From Salinibacterium sp. ZJ450 (GTDB taxonomy: Bacteria; Actinomycetota; Actinomycetes; Actinomycetales; Microbacteriaceae), in the NCBI RefSeq assembly GCF_011751885.2, contig NZ_CP061771.1, positions 124,001 to 188,000 of the forward strand: DNA of 64,000 nucleotides, given 5' to 3'. The notes under the pieces were generated by a model. That model was given only the letters and a program-made list of their open reading frames with translations, did no database searches and was not told the origin of the DNA. A program made the position numbers and the translations under genes. Below are positions 33,849-42,544 of the stretch, piece by piece (the stretch's first letter is position 1; each line of letters begins with the position of its first letter).

Positions 33849-34301
33849 GTGGCCCGATACGACGACTGGATGCTGCAGGCTGTGGCCGAGGCGCGCCAGG
33901 CGCTGGATACCGGGGATGTGCCGGTCGCCGCCCTGGTTCTGGATGCGTCGGGAAATGTCATCGGGATCGGCCGCAACGAGCGTGAGTTGCTGCAAGACCC
34001 CACCGCGCATGCCGAGGTTGTGGCGATCAGGCAGGCCGCGGCATCCGTCGGCGACTGGCACCTGACCGACGTGACCCTGGTTGTCACGCTCGAGCCGTGC
34101 GTGATGTGCGCGGGTGCGATCCTGTCTGCCCGCATTCCGCGGGTGGTGTTCGGGGCGTGGGACGACAAGGCCGGCGCGGTCGGCAGCGTGCACGATCTGC
34201 TGCGCGATCGCCGCCTGCCGCACAGGGTCGAGGTGATCGCCGGGGTGCAGGCGGAGGCCTGCGCCGAACTGCTCACCGACTTCTTCGAACAGAAGCGGTG
34301 A
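33849..34301 (+). CDS. tadA: tRNA-specific adenosine deaminase
   Basis: Deaminates the wobble adenosine of tRNA-Arg(ACG) to inosine; that tRNA is encoded in this window at 17213. The zinc site is complete: HAE near residue 54 with the catalytic Glu, and PCVMCAGA near residue 85. The 150-aa length is normal. GTG 33849 has GGAGG 6 nt upstream. Essential in bacteria that use ACG. Confidence 0.94.
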   Translation: MARYDDWMLQAVAEARQALDTGDVPVAALVLDASGNVIGIGRNERELLQDPTAHAEVVAIRQAAASVGDWHLTDVTLVVTLEPCVMCAGAILSARIPRVVFGAWDDKAGAVGSVHDLLRDRRLPHRVEVIAGVQAEACAELLTDFFEQKR

Positions 34302-34325
34302 GGCAGCCGGCGACGAACGGATGCC

Positions 34326-34619
34326 TCAGTCGAACAGGTCGCTGAGCCAGTTCTCCTTCTTGCGCTTGCCGTAGGGCTGCTGCTGGCCGTAGCCGCGGTT
34401 GTCGTACCCACGGTCGCGGTCGCCGTAACCCCGGTTGTCGTATCCGACGTTGCGCGGCGGCGCCGCCGCCGGCGGCACCTGCTGCACCGATGCGCGGTCG
34501 ATGATCTTGTCGAGTTCGCCGCGGTCAAGCCACACGCCCCGACACTGCGGGCAGAAGTCGATCTCGACTCCGGAACGGTCTGACATGACAAGCACGGAGC
34601 CGTCTATTGGACACTGCAC
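34326..34619 (-). CDS. TFIIB-type zinc-ribbon protein with Gly-Tyr-rich tail
   Basis: A 97-aa protein. The N-terminus has the zf-TFIIB pattern CPIDGSVL ... FCPQCRGVWLDRGELDKII, with four metal ligands (CP-x-D replaces the usual second Cys in the first knuckle, as in many family members). A tail of imperfect GYDNRGYGDRDR repeats follows, then KRKKENWLSDLFD. GTG 34619 is preferred because AAGGAA lies 9 nt upstream; a TTG at 34646 has none. Function unknown. Confidence 0.8.
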   Translation of the reverse strand: MQCPIDGSVLVMSDRSGVEIDFCPQCRGVWLDRGELDKIIDRASVQQVPPAAAPPRNVGYDNRGYGDRDRGYDNRGYGQQQPYGKRKKENWLSDLFD

Positions 34620-34684
34620 GATGGGTTTCCTTCCGTCGGCCTTCAAACCTAACGAGGGAAAGGTGGGAAAGCTCTGACGGATCG

Positions 34685-35656
34685 TCAGTCGACGGCGCGG
34701 ATGACGATGGCATCCGTCGACGGATGCTCGTTGGGATTGCCGCGGTACACGTCGGGTTCGATGTAGATCACCCTGGCCACCGGCACCGCCTGACGGATGC
34801 TCTTCTCCACCTCGTCGATCGCCGCCGCCACCTGGCCCAGCTTGTCGGTGCGGGGGAACGCGATCTTCGCGGCCACCATCAGCTCGTCGGGGCCGAGGTA
34901 CAGGCTCTTCATGTGGATGAGCGCTTCGACGTCGGGGTGGGCGTTGATCACGTCGCGGATCGTGGTGACGTCGTCGGGTCGGGCGCCCTCACCGACCAGC
35001 AGGCTTTGCGTCTCGATACCCAGGACCAGCGCGACCACGATGAGCAGGGCTCCGATCGCGAGGGTGCCGAGTGCGTCGAATAGCGGGTTGCCGGTGATGA
35101 TGGTGAGCCCGACGCCGATCAGGGCGAAGACCAGGCCGAACAGCGCGGCGATGTCCTCGAGTAGAACCACCGGTAGCTCCGGCGACTTGGCGTGCCGCAC
35201 GAATGAGATCCAGCTGCTCTTGCCCTTGTGCGGCAGTGACTCCTTGACCGCGGTGCGCAGCGAGAACGACTCGAGCACGATCGCGATGACCAGCACCAGC
35301 ACCGGCAGCCACGGCACCTCGAGGGCGTGCGGGTGCGTGAGCTTGTCGATGCCCTCGTAGATCGAGAACATGCCGCCGACGCTGAACAGCACGATCGACA
35401 CCACGAACGCCCACAGGTAGCGCTCGCGGCCGTAGCCGAACGGGTGCTCCGCATCGGCCTCTTTCTGGGCCCGCTTGCCGCCTAGTAGCAGCAGCAGCTG
35501 GTTGCCGGCGTCGGCGACCGAGTGCACGCTCTCGGCCAGCATCGAGCTCGAACCGGAGAACGCCCAGGCGATGAACTTGGTGATCGCGATGCCGGTGTTG
35601 GCCAGAAGGGCCGCGATGACTGCCTTGGTTCCGCCGCTAGCGCTCATGGGCTCCAT
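34685..35656 (-). CDS. Cation diffusion facilitator (CDF) family transporter
   Basis: A 323-aa membrane protein exporting divalent metals such as Zn, Mn, Fe or Co by proton antiport. It has about six membrane segments; the first metal site is in AESVHSVADAGNQ (His and Asp one turn apart) and the DALGTLAIGALLI segment carries the conserved Asp of the fifth helix. A cytoplasmic domain follows (VRDVINAHPDVEALIHMKSLYLGP). Start 35656 or the in-frame ATG 35647 are both possible. Divergent from proC with a 14-bp spacer. Confidence 0.88.
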   Translation of the reverse strand: MEPMSASGGTKAVIAALLANTGIAITKFIAWAFSGSSSMLAESVHSVADAGNQLLLLLGGKRAQKEADAEHPFGYGRERYLWAFVVSIVLFSVGGMFSIYEGIDKLTHPHALEVPWLPVLVLVIAIVLESFSLRTAVKESLPHKGKSSWISFVRHAKSPELPVVLLEDIAALFGLVFALIGVGLTIITGNPLFDALGTLAIGALLIVVALVLGIETQSLLVGEGARPDDVTTIRDVINAHPDVEALIHMKSLYLGPDELMVAAKIAFPRTDKLGQVAAAIDEVEKSIRQAVPVARVIYIEPDVYRGNPNEHPSTDAIVIRAVD

Positions 35657-35670
35657 CTTAGAATGGCCCG

Positions 35671-36501
35671 ATGAGCGTTGATTTGCCGACCATTGCCATT
35701 CTCGGAACCGGATCGATGGGCGGTGCCATCCTCAGCGGGCTGGTGAAACCGGGCGTCACGGTGGCTGGCGGCATCCGCGTCACCAACCGCTCGGTCGAGA
35801 AGGCCGACGCCCTGCGGTCCGACGCGGTCACCAGCTACGCGACATCCGTCGAGCCAAAGGCGAACCACCTGGCCGTCGCCGGCGCCCGCATCGTACTGAT
35901 CGGCGTGAAGCCGGCGATGGTTCCCGATCTGCTGCGCGAGATTGCGCCGTCATTGGAGCCGGATGCCGTGGTCGTCAGCGTTGCCGCGGGGGTGACCATC
36001 GCCACGATCGAGTCACTCGTCAGCACCCCGGTGCTGCGCGCGATGCCGAACACGCCCGCCGTGGTCGGACGCGCCGTGACCGGGCTTGCCGCCGGAACCC
36101 GGTCATCGGATGCCGACCTGGAGGTCGTCCGGGCCCTGTTCGAGACCGTGGGGTCGGTACTCGTGGTGCCGGAAGAGCAGATCGACGCGCTCGGCACCAT
36201 CTCCGGTTCGGGTCCGGCCTACGTGTTCTACTTCATCGAGCAGCTCACCGCCACGGCGATCGGGCTCGGCTTCAGCCCGGAGCAGGCGGCGATCATGGTG
36301 AACAACACCTTCCTCGGGGCAACCGAGCTGCTGGCCGCCACCGGCGAGGCGCCGGCTGAGCTGCGCCGTCGTGTCACCAGCCCGAAGGGCACCACCGAGC
36401 GCGCCATCGCGGAACTCGAGAAGGCCGATCTCAAGGGGCTATTCGACAAGGCGACGGCCGCGGCGCTGGCCCGCTCGAAGGAGCTGGCCGCGGGGGCATG
36501 A
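35671..36501 (+). CDS. proC: Pyrroline-5-carboxylate reductase
   Basis: Last step of proline synthesis, reducing P5C with NAD(P)H (EC 1.5.1.2). The 276-aa protein has the N-terminal nucleotide loop ILGTGSMGGAIL, VIGVKPA-type segment (LIGVKPAMVPDLL), RAMPNTPAVVGRAVTGLAAG and the C-terminal signature ALGTISGSGPAYVFYFIEQL with LRRRVTSPKGTTERAI. TAGAAT lies 6 nt before the ATG and there is no ribosome site, so the mRNA is probably leaderless. Confidence 0.95.
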   Translation: MSVDLPTIAILGTGSMGGAILSGLVKPGVTVAGGIRVTNRSVEKADALRSDAVTSYATSVEPKANHLAVAGARIVLIGVKPAMVPDLLREIAPSLEPDAVVVSVAAGVTIATIESLVSTPVLRAMPNTPAVVGRAVTGLAAGTRSSDADLEVVRALFETVGSVLVVPEEQIDALGTISGSGPAYVFYFIEQLTATAIGLGFSPEQAAIMVNNTFLGATELLAATGEAPAELRRRVTSPKGTTERAIAELEKADLKGLFDKATAAALARSKELAAGA

Positions 36502-36525
36502 TCACCCGCTGGCGCGGAGGAGGTG

Positions 36526-37197
36526 CTACGCCGACAGCGTGGCGAACTTCTCGATGTCCTGGCTGTTGCCCGACACGATGATCAGGTCGTGGCTCGACAC
36601 CACGGTCTCCGGAGTCGCGTAGGTGAACTCCTTGCCCGGGGACTTCACGCCGACGACGCTGATGCCGTACTTCTTGCGCACCTGAGACTCGGCCAGCGTC
36701 ATCCCGCGCACGTTCTTCGGCGGGTACATCTTCACGAGGGCGAACTCGTCGTCGAACTCGATGAAGTCGAGCATCCGGCCGGAGACCAGGTGCGCCACGC
36801 GCTCGCCGGCTTCCGCCTCGGGGTAGATGACATGATTCGCGCCGATGCGGGCGAGGATCTTGCCGTGGGATTGGCTGATCGCCTTGGCCCAGATCTGCGG
36901 GATCTTGAGGTCGACCAGGTTCGCGGTGATCAGCACGCTGGCCTCGATCGCGGAGGCCGTGGCGACCACGGCCACCGCGAAGTCCTGAGCGCCGATCTGC
37001 CGCAGCGCGTCGATGTTGCGCGCATCCGCCTGCACCGCGTGGGTCACCCGCTCGGACCATTTCTGCACCAGGTTGGCATCGGCGTCCACGGCCAACACCT
37101 CGCGTCCCAGCCGGTCCAGCTGACCTGCGGTCGCTGCACCGAAACGCCCCAGTCCGATCACCAGGACGGGCGCATCATGCGGGATTCTCTCAACCAA
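36526..37197 (-). CDS. Potassium uptake protein, TrkA/KtrA family
   Basis: A 223-aa cytoplasmic RCK subunit that gates the Ktr/Trk potassium channel. The N-terminal Rossmann nucleotide-binding domain has VIGLGRFGAATAGQLDRLG, and the C-terminal RCK_C domain includes VRKKYGISVVGVKSPGKEFTYATPETVV. It overlaps the membrane partner gene by 8 nt, so the two are coupled. Length matches KtrA rather than the double-length TrkA. Confidence 0.92.
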   Translation of the reverse strand: MVERIPHDAPVLVIGLGRFGAATAGQLDRLGREVLAVDADANLVQKWSERVTHAVQADARNIDALRQIGAQDFAVAVVATASAIEASVLITANLVDLKIPQIWAKAISQSHGKILARIGANHVIYPEAEAGERVAHLVSGRMLDFIEFDDEFALVKMYPPKNVRGMTLAESQVRKKYGISVVGVKSPGKEFTYATPETVVSSHDLIIVSGNSQDIEKFATLSA

Positions 37198-38635
37198 CGA
37201 TCGGCCTTTCTTCAGCCCTCCGGAACAGCTGCCGGCGCTGGCTCGCAGCGAGCGCGGCGGCCAACGTCACTGTACCAACGCGACCGGCCCACATGGTGGC
37301 GGCCAGGATGTACTTGCCCGCATCCGGAAGCTCGGCGGTGAGCCCGGTCGACAGGCCCACGGTGGCGAACGCCGAGATCACGTCGAACAGCACGAAGTCG
37401 AGTGGCTGCTTGGTCAGTTGCAGGATGGCGATGGACGCGGTGGCCACGATCGTGGCGCCCCACAGCACCACGCTCACCGACAGGCGCAGCACGTCGGTGG
37501 GAATCCGGCGGTCGAAGATCTGCATGTCCGAGTCGCCGCGGGCCTCGGCCAGGGCGGCGAGGAACAGCACGGCCAGGGTGGTGACCTTGATGCCGCCCGC
37601 GGTCGACGCCGAGCCGCCGCCGACGAACATCAGCATGTCCATCACCAGCAGGGTCGACCCGTTCATCTCACTGATGTTGATCGTCGAGAAGCCGCCGGAG
37701 CGGGTCATGATCGAGAGGAAGGTGGCCGTCATCGGGCCGGCCGCGGGATCCAGCGCCCCGAGCGTCGCCGCGTTGCTGACCTCGAGCACGTAGATGGCGA
37801 TCGCGCCGAGCACGATCAGGATGAGCGTGGTGGTGAGCGTCAGCTTCACATGCAGCGACCAACGCTTCGGGGTGCGCCAGCCGCGGGCCAGGGCGAAGAT
37901 CACCGGAAAGCCGATGCTGCCGAGGAACACGCCGATCGCGAGCGACGACAGCATCCACGGGTCGGTGGCGAACGGCGCGAGCCCTTCCGGCGTGGGCGTG
38001 AATCCGGTGTTGGTGAACGCGGACGCCGACCAGTAGAACGACTGCCAGACCGCGGACCAGAGGTCGGCCCCCTCGACCAGCAGCCGGGGCGCGATCAGCA
38101 GCGCCACGGCGCCCTCGATGATCAGCGAGCTGATCGCCACGGTGGCGAGCAGGCCGCCGATCTCACCGAGCCGTACCGCCTGCGCCTCGACGACCGGGCC
38201 ATGGTGCAGCCGCAGCGGGTTGCTGTCGCTGGCCGCCATCAGCTTCTGGCGAAGACCCAGCCGGCGCGACACCACCAGCCCCATGATGCTCGCCAGGGTG
38301 AGCACACCGATGCCGCCGATCTGCAAGCCGAGCAGGATCACCACGGTGCCGAACGTCGACCAGTGCGTGGCCATGTCCACCACGGACAAGCCGGTGACGC
38401 AGATGGTGGACATCGCGGTGAAGAAGGCGTCGGCGAGCGGCGTGACCTGACGGTCGCGCGCCGAGATCGGCAGCGACAGCAGCAGCGTCCAAATCAGGAT
38501 CAGCGAGCTGAAGACAAGGATCGCGAACCGGGCCGACGACGTGGAGGCGAGGAAGTCGATGAAGTCACGGATACGGCGAAGCGGCGTTCTGCGCACTTCA
38601 TGGGCGAGACCGCGACTCGTGGTATTCGCGGGCAT
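37190..38635 (-). CDS. Potassium transporter, TrkH/KtrB family
   Basis: A 481-aa membrane protein with four M1-P-M2 repeats that forms the K+ pathway. Conserved segments are FFTAMSTICVTGLSVVDMATHW (first selectivity-filter loop), SASAFTNTGFTPTPEGL (second), MTRSGGFSTINISEM (third) and DVISAFATVGLSTGLT (fourth). First gene of the operon with the RCK subunit. The pair takes up K+ for turgor and pH control. Confidence 0.93.
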   Translation of the reverse strand: MPANTTSRGLAHEVRRTPLRRIRDFIDFLASTSSARFAILVFSSLILIWTLLLSLPISARDRQVTPLADAFFTAMSTICVTGLSVVDMATHWSTFGTVVILLGLQIGGIGVLTLASIMGLVVSRRLGLRQKLMAASDSNPLRLHHGPVVEAQAVRLGEIGGLLATVAISSLIIEGAVALLIAPRLLVEGADLWSAVWQSFYWSASAFTNTGFTPTPEGLAPFATDPWMLSSLAIGVFLGSIGFPVIFALARGWRTPKRWSLHVKLTLTTTLILIVLGAIAIYVLEVSNAATLGALDPAAGPMTATFLSIMTRSGGFSTINISEMNGSTLLVMDMLMFVGGGSASTAGGIKVTTLAVLFLAALAEARGDSDMQIFDRRIPTDVLRLSVSVVLWGATIVATASIAILQLTKQPLDFVLFDVISAFATVGLSTGLTAELPDAGKYILAATMWAGRVGTVTLAAALAASQRRQLFRRAEERPIVG

Positions 38636-38705
38636 TCGTAACCCCCAACTGTCGGTGACAGCTTGTCATCGTACTCTCCGTGCGCGGCTTGGATACTCTG
38701 TGAGG

Positions 38706-39152
38706 ATGGCTGACATTTTTGACGTGGTCGCCGACGCGACCCGCCGCGACCTCCTCCACGCCCTCCTCGAGCGCTACAGCTCGATCGACTCGGCGACCGG
38801 GGAGATCAGCGTCGGGGAGCTCGTGGACCGCCTCGGGGTGAGCCAGCCCACCGTCTCGAAGCACCTGAAGGTGCTGCGCGAGCACGGCATGGTGACCGTG
38901 CGCGAAGAGGGTCAGCACCGTTACTACCGGCTCGAGGCCTCTCCGCTCGAGGAGCTCGAAGACTGGCTGATCCCGTTCCTGTCTGCCGACTTCGACGCGC
39001 AGGAGACGGCCGCGTACGCCGCCTGGGCCGGCACCGAGGTGGGCAGCAACCTCGGCCGCGCCACCGCAGAACGGCTGCACCAGGCGCGCACCACCATCCA
39101 CGGCGCCCAGGAGCAGGTGACCAAGCGCCTGCCGTGGCGGAAAAAGAAATAA
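38706..39152 (+). CDS. ArsR-type winged-helix regulator
   Basis: A 148-aa regulator with a standard ArsR HTH: FDVVADATRRDLLHALLE, ISVGELVDRLGVSQPTVSKHLKVLREHGMVTVREEGQHRYYRL. The C-terminal part is helical and ends in a basic tail (RLPWRKKK). No metal-binding Cys pair is visible, so it is not an arsenic sensor. ATG 38706 follows TACTCT by 6 nt, the leaderless pattern; the open frame upstream runs into the divergent potassium gene and is not used. Similar proteins are frequent in Microbacteriaceae. Confidence 0.87.
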   Translation: MADIFDVVADATRRDLLHALLERYSSIDSATGEISVGELVDRLGVSQPTVSKHLKVLREHGMVTVREEGQHRYYRLEASPLEELEDWLIPFLSADFDAQETAAYAAWAGTEVGSNLGRATAERLHQARTTIHGAQEQVTKRLPWRKKK

Positions 39153-39245
39153 GAGTCTGGACGTCAGTCACTCCAGCCCCTAATGTTCTGATCAAGCACT
39201 CCAGTCACACCCGTCACGAGTGCTTTCGAGCAAGGGACCCGAGCA

Positions 39246-39440
39246 ATGCCGCGTGATCTGTCACAGATGCGTTTTCTCACGGTCGCCGAGGTCGCCAGTA
39301 TGATGCGAGTGTCGAACATGACGGTGTACCGGCTGGTGCACTCCGGCGAGTTGCCGGCCATCCGGTTCGGACGCTCGTTTCGGATCCCCGAATCGGCGGT
39401 CGAGCAGGTGATCCACAAGCCGATGTCTGACATCGGCTAA
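39246..39440 (+). CDS. BldC-like / excisionase-family HTH protein
   Basis: A 64-aa MerR-type DNA-binding protein: FLTVAEVASMMRVSNMTVYRLVHSGELPAIRFGRSFRIPESAVEQVI. This is the BldC pattern, a small developmental regulator conserved in actinobacteria that binds cooperatively to direct repeats. AAGGGA lies a few bases before the ATG. It stands next to the bS22 gene, an arrangement seen in many actinobacteria. Confidence 0.88.
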   Translation: MPRDLSQMRFLTVAEVASMMRVSNMTVYRLVHSGELPAIRFGRSFRIPESAVEQVIHKPMSDIG

Positions 39441-39544
39441 CGGAGCGAATTTCGCTTCACAGAAACCGAGGTAGACTACCCCGGTACGTTTTTCCGCGGT
39501 TCTGAACGGACCCGGTGCTCTGTTCAGAAATCAGTGAGGTCCTT

Positions 39545-39643
39545 ATGGGTTCCGTAATCAAGAAGCGTCGCAAGCGCATGGCGAAGAAGAAGCACCGCAA
39601 GCTGCTTCGTAAGACACGCCACCAGCGTCGCAACAAGAAGTAG
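39545..39643 (+). CDS. Small ribosomal protein bS22 / AURKAIP1-COX24 domain protein
   Basis: A 32-aa, extremely basic protein ([19 protein letters not shown] and then [13 protein letters not shown]), too short for most gene finders. It is the actinobacterial 30S protein bS22, related to the COX24 domain of mitochondrial ribosomes. GTGAGG precedes the ATG, and a strong terminator follows the stop by 11 nt, which supports expression as its own unit. Confidence 0.93.
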   Translation: MGSVIKKRRKRMAKKKHRKLLRKTRHQRRNKK

Positions 39644-39654
39644 TCTTCGACGAA

Positions 39655-39688
39655 GGCGCTAACCCCTCGGGGTTAGCGCCTTTTCTTT
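39655..39688 (+). terminator. Rho-independent terminator after bS22 gene
   Basis: GGCGCTAACCCC and GGGGTTAGCGCC form a perfect stem, followed by TTTTCTTT. It overlaps the 3' end of the convergent HAD gene. Confidence 0.93.
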
Positions 39689-40446
39689 GCCCTGCCGCCG
39701 GCCTTGACCGCGCGCGCGTCTCGACGCACCCGTCGCCGTGCGTCACGGATGCTCGCCGGATTCAGTCGCAGCACCGGCCAGTTGCGGGCCGTCGCGTAGC
39801 TGGCGAGGCTCGAGTCCGGGTTCACCACCACCCGGTTGCCGACCAGGTTCAGCAGCGGGATGTCGTTGCGGGAGTCGCTGTACGCCCAGCAGTCGAGCAG
39901 CCGAGCCCGCTTGCTGAGCGCCAACTGCTCGGCGACTACGGCCTTGCGTTCACCGTGCATCACCGGGCCGTCGAGCTTGCCGGTGAACACCCCGTTCACG
40001 GCCTCGATCCGGGTGCCGAGCGCGCCGGTCAGGCCGAGCTTCTGCGCGATCACCCGCGCCACAACCTCCGGCGATGCGGTGATCAGCCACACCTCGTGCC
40101 CCTTGTCCAGGTGCTCGCGGGCGAGGGCCACGGTCTCCGGCCACAGCCGGTGCGACAGGTCGCGGCGGTAGATCTCCTCCGCCAGGTCTTGCAGGCCCTC
40201 TTCGGTGTGCCCGCCGATGAGCTCCAGGGCGCGGTCACGGATGCTGGACAGGTGCCGCTTGTTCTCGCCGACGGCAACGAAGCGGGCCTGATGCCAGCCG
40301 AACCTGAGCAGGTCGCGAAAGGTCAGATACCCGCGGCTGAACGCCCGACGGCCGAGGTGATAAATACTGGCGCCGCGCATCAGCGTGTTGTCCACGTCGA
40401 AGAAGGCGATGATGGGGCTATCGCTCGCGGCTGTGGAGTCAGACAT
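39673..40446 (-). CDS. HAD-IB family hydrolase, phosphoserine-phosphatase-like
   Basis: A 257-aa phosphatase with the HAD motif I FDVDNTL near the N-terminus, motif II in WLITASPEVVARVIA and motif III/IV in YSDSRNDIPLL. Helical cap of subclass IB. Relatives act on phosphoserine or on lysophospholipid-type phosphates; the substrate is not clear. ATG 40446 (MSDSTAASD) is favoured since TACGAT lies 7 nt upstream on the minus strand; ATG 40455 would lie inside that gap. The basic C-terminus ends in RAKKRR. Confidence 0.88.
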   Translation of the reverse strand: MSDSTAASDSPIIAFFDVDNTLMRGASIYHLGRRAFSRGYLTFRDLLRFGWHQARFVAVGENKRHLSSIRDRALELIGGHTEEGLQDLAEEIYRRDLSHRLWPETVALAREHLDKGHEVWLITASPEVVARVIAQKLGLTGALGTRIEAVNGVFTGKLDGPVMHGERKAVVAEQLALSKRARLLDCWAYSDSRNDIPLLNLVGNRVVVNPDSSLASYATARNWPVLRLNPASIRDARRRVRRDARAVKAGGRAKKRR

Positions 40447-40481
40447 CCCAACCATCGTAATGCGGCACCTAGGCTGGACGG

Positions 40482-40733
40482 GTGTCCACCACTCTCACCC
40501 TGATCGGCAAGCCGGGCTGCCACCTCTGCGACGACGCCCGCGGCATCGTGCACACGGTGCTCACCGAGTTCTCCGACGTGCGCTACGAGGAGCGGTCGAT
40601 CCTCGACGATCCCGAGCTGAACGCCGCGTACGCCGAGGAGATCCCGGTGGTGCTGATCAACGACAAGGTGCACAACATCTGGCGGGTCAACCCCGACCGC
40701 CTTCGCACAGCACTGGAGGAAGCATCCGCATGA
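40482..40733 (+). CDS. Glutaredoxin-like protein
   Basis: An 83-aa thioredoxin-fold protein of the DUF836 type with redox motif CHLC in LIGKPGCHLCDDAR and the cis-Pro loop EEIPVVLIN. Such proteins act as small thiol-disulfide carriers. GTG 40482 follows TAGGCT by 6 nt and has no ribosome site. The stop overlaps the next gene as ATGA. Confidence 0.88.
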   Translation: MSTTLTLIGKPGCHLCDDARGIVHTVLTEFSDVRYEERSILDDPELNAAYAEEIPVVLINDKVHNIWRVNPDRLRTALEEASA

Positions 40734-41023
40734 TCCGTCACATCGTCAGCTGGAAATTGAACACCGAGGGTGAGGCGCGGCGTGAGGCGGCGACCCAGAT
40801 CGCCGACAGCCTTCGTGCTCTCGTCGGCGAGGTGCCGCAGATCAGGTCGCTGAGCATCGGACCGGATGCCGTGGGCAACGGCAACTGGGACCTCGCGCTG
40901 GTCGCCGACTTCGACACCATTGACGACCTGACCGGATACATCGAGCACCCCGCGCACCAGGCGCTGCTGCCGTTCATCCGCTCGCACATCGCCGAGCGCA
41001 GCTGCGTCGACTTCGAGTTCTAG
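40730..41023 (+). CDS. Dabb (stress-responsive A/B barrel) domain protein
   Basis: A 97-aa dimeric ferredoxin-like barrel: MIRHIVSWKLNTEG, LRALVGEVPQIRSLSIGPDAVGNGNWDLALVADFDTIDDLTGYIEHPAHQ. Members are of unknown or diverse function, including small-molecule binding. The ATG overlaps the glutaredoxin-like stop, and GGAGG lies about 8 nt upstream, so the genes form an operon. Confidence 0.86.
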   Translation: MIRHIVSWKLNTEGEARREAATQIADSLRALVGEVPQIRSLSIGPDAVGNGNWDLALVADFDTIDDLTGYIEHPAHQALLPFIRSHIAERSCVDFEF

Positions 41024-41040
41024 CGCCACGCGTTTCAGCC

Positions 41041-41088
41041 AGTTTGTCGCGAATGAGCCAGTTCGCAGTGGCTCAAGCGCGACAAACT
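41041..41088. repeat. Long hairpin between convergent Dabb and aspS genes
   Basis: AGTTTGTCGCG pairs with CGCGACAAACT and, after a short mismatch, TGAGCCA with TGGCTCA, around GTTCGCAG. It could end both converging transcripts. I see no second copy in this window, so whether it belongs to a dispersed family is open. Confidence 0.7.
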
Positions 41089-41128
41089 CGCTCAATCCCG
41101 AGCCTCGCCCCGAGTGGTGCGCCGCAGG

Positions 41129-42469
41129 CTAGGGCAGCAGGCGGTTCGGGCCGCGGAACAGGTAGGTCACCTCGCGGATCGACGGCAGACCCAGCATCAG
41201 CATGATCACGCGGGCGAGGCCCATGCCGAAGCCACCGTGCGGCGGCACGCCGTAGCGGAAGAAGTCCAGGTAGAAGTCGAGTTCCTCGGGATCGAGGCCC
41301 TTCTCCTTGGCCTGCGCGATCAGCACGTCGATGCGGTGCTCGCGCTGCGCTCCGGTGGAGATCTCGGTGCCGTTGTAGACCAGGTCGTAGCTGTTGGTCA
41401 GCGTCGAGTCGCCCTCGTGGCGCATGTGGTAGAACGGCCGGATGCTCGACGCGTAGTCGGTGAGGAACACGAAGTCGTGCCCGAACTCCTCCTTGACGTA
41501 CGCGGAGATGCGGCGCTCGCCCTCCGGGTCCATGTCGTCATCGTGGCGGGGAACCTCGTAGCCGCGCTCGGCGACGATCCGCTTCGCCTCGGCGAGCGGG
41601 ATGCGCGGGAACGGCGTGGCCGGCACCTCGAGCGCGATGCCGAACAGCGCCTCGATCTCGTCGCCGTGCTTCGCCTTGACCGCGGTGACGCCGGCGACCA
41701 TCAGGTCTTCGTGCAGCTGCATCACGTCTTCGTGGCTCTCGACCCAGCTGATCTCGCTGTCGATCGAGGTGAACTCCGTGGAGTGCCGCGAGGTGAACGA
41801 CGGGTCGGCGCGGAACGCCGGGCCGATCTCGAACACTTTGCCGAACCCGGCCGGCTGCGCCATCTGCTTGAAGAACTGCGGGCTCTGCGCGAGGTAGGCG
41901 GTGGTGTCGAAGTAGCCGACCTCGAACAGTTCGGCGCGCGACTCCGACGCCGAGGCCATCAGCTTCGGGGTGTGGATCTCGATGAAGTCGTTGTCGATCC
42001 AGTAGGTGCGCAGCGCGTGCTCGAACGTGGTCTGGATCCGGAAGATCAGGTTCTGCTTCGGGTGACGCAGGTCGAGGAAGCGCCAGTCCATCCGCTTGTC
42101 GACGCTGGAGTCGTCGGCGATCGGCGTCTCGGGGATGGCGAGGCTGGCGACATCCAGTGTCCCGATCTTGACCTCGATGCCGCCGAGCTTGACCCGCTCG
42201 TCATGCTTCAGCTCGCCGGTGACGGTGAGAAAGCTGCCGACGCTGAGGCCGGAGATCGTCTCGGTGATGTCCAGGCGGGCTTCGGATGTCGCGTCTTCCG
42301 GGTTAACCTCGCGGACGGCCGGGTTCACCAGCTGCAGCGCACCGGACTCGTCGCGCAGCACGACGAACTGCACCTTCTTCTGATCGCGCACGGTCTCGAC
42401 CCAGCCGGACACGGTGACCGGTCCATCGGGAAGGGCGGCCAGGTTCTTGATGAGGGTGCGTTCAGTCAC
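41129..42469 (-). CDS. aspS: Aspartyl-tRNA synthetase, archaeal type
   Basis: Class IIb synthetase that charges tRNA-Asp. The 446-aa protein lacks the ~150-residue insertion of bacterial AspRS (~590 aa) and so belongs to the short archaeal/eukaryotic branch. It has the OB-fold anticodon domain (VTVSGWVETVRDQKKVQFVVLRD), the FFKQMAQPAGFGKVFEIGPAFRAD motif 2 and the motif 3 region GGFGMGLARVIMLMLGL. GTG 42469 begins the family-like sequence. Short enzymes of this type are often non-discriminating; this cannot be told from the sequence by eye. Confidence 0.92.
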   Translation of the reverse strand: MTERTLIKNLAALPDGPVTVSGWVETVRDQKKVQFVVLRDESGALQLVNPAVREVNPEDATSEARLDITETISGLSVGSFLTVTGELKHDERVKLGGIEVKIGTLDVASLAIPETPIADDSSVDKRMDWRFLDLRHPKQNLIFRIQTTFEHALRTYWIDNDFIEIHTPKLMASASESRAELFEVGYFDTTAYLAQSPQFFKQMAQPAGFGKVFEIGPAFRADPSFTSRHSTEFTSIDSEISWVESHEDVMQLHEDLMVAGVTAVKAKHGDEIEALFGIALEVPATPFPRIPLAEAKRIVAERGYEVPRHDDDMDPEGERRISAYVKEEFGHDFVFLTDYASSIRPFYHMRHEGDSTLTNSYDLVYNGTEISTGAQREHRIDVLIAQAKEKGLDPEELDFYLDFFRYGVPPHGGFGMGLARVIMLMLGLPSIREVTYLFRGPNRLLP

Positions 42470-42544
42470 GGCATCCGAGTCTACCGGCCTGCGCCGGACG
42501 GTCGGCGGCGTGCCCGACTCGTTGCCGAACATAGACTGGAACCC

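Noticed and set aside
38541-38705. Longer N-terminus for the ArsR-type protein at 38706
   Set aside because: The extension overlaps the divergent potassium transporter gene, and the family sequence begins at ATG 38706 behind a TACTCT box.
41114-42544. Upstream part of a 690-codon plus-strand frame that leads into the histidine phosphatase
   Set aside because: This part is antisense to aspS. The phosphatase family sequence starts only at GTG 42545, which also has a TAGACT box 7 nt before it.
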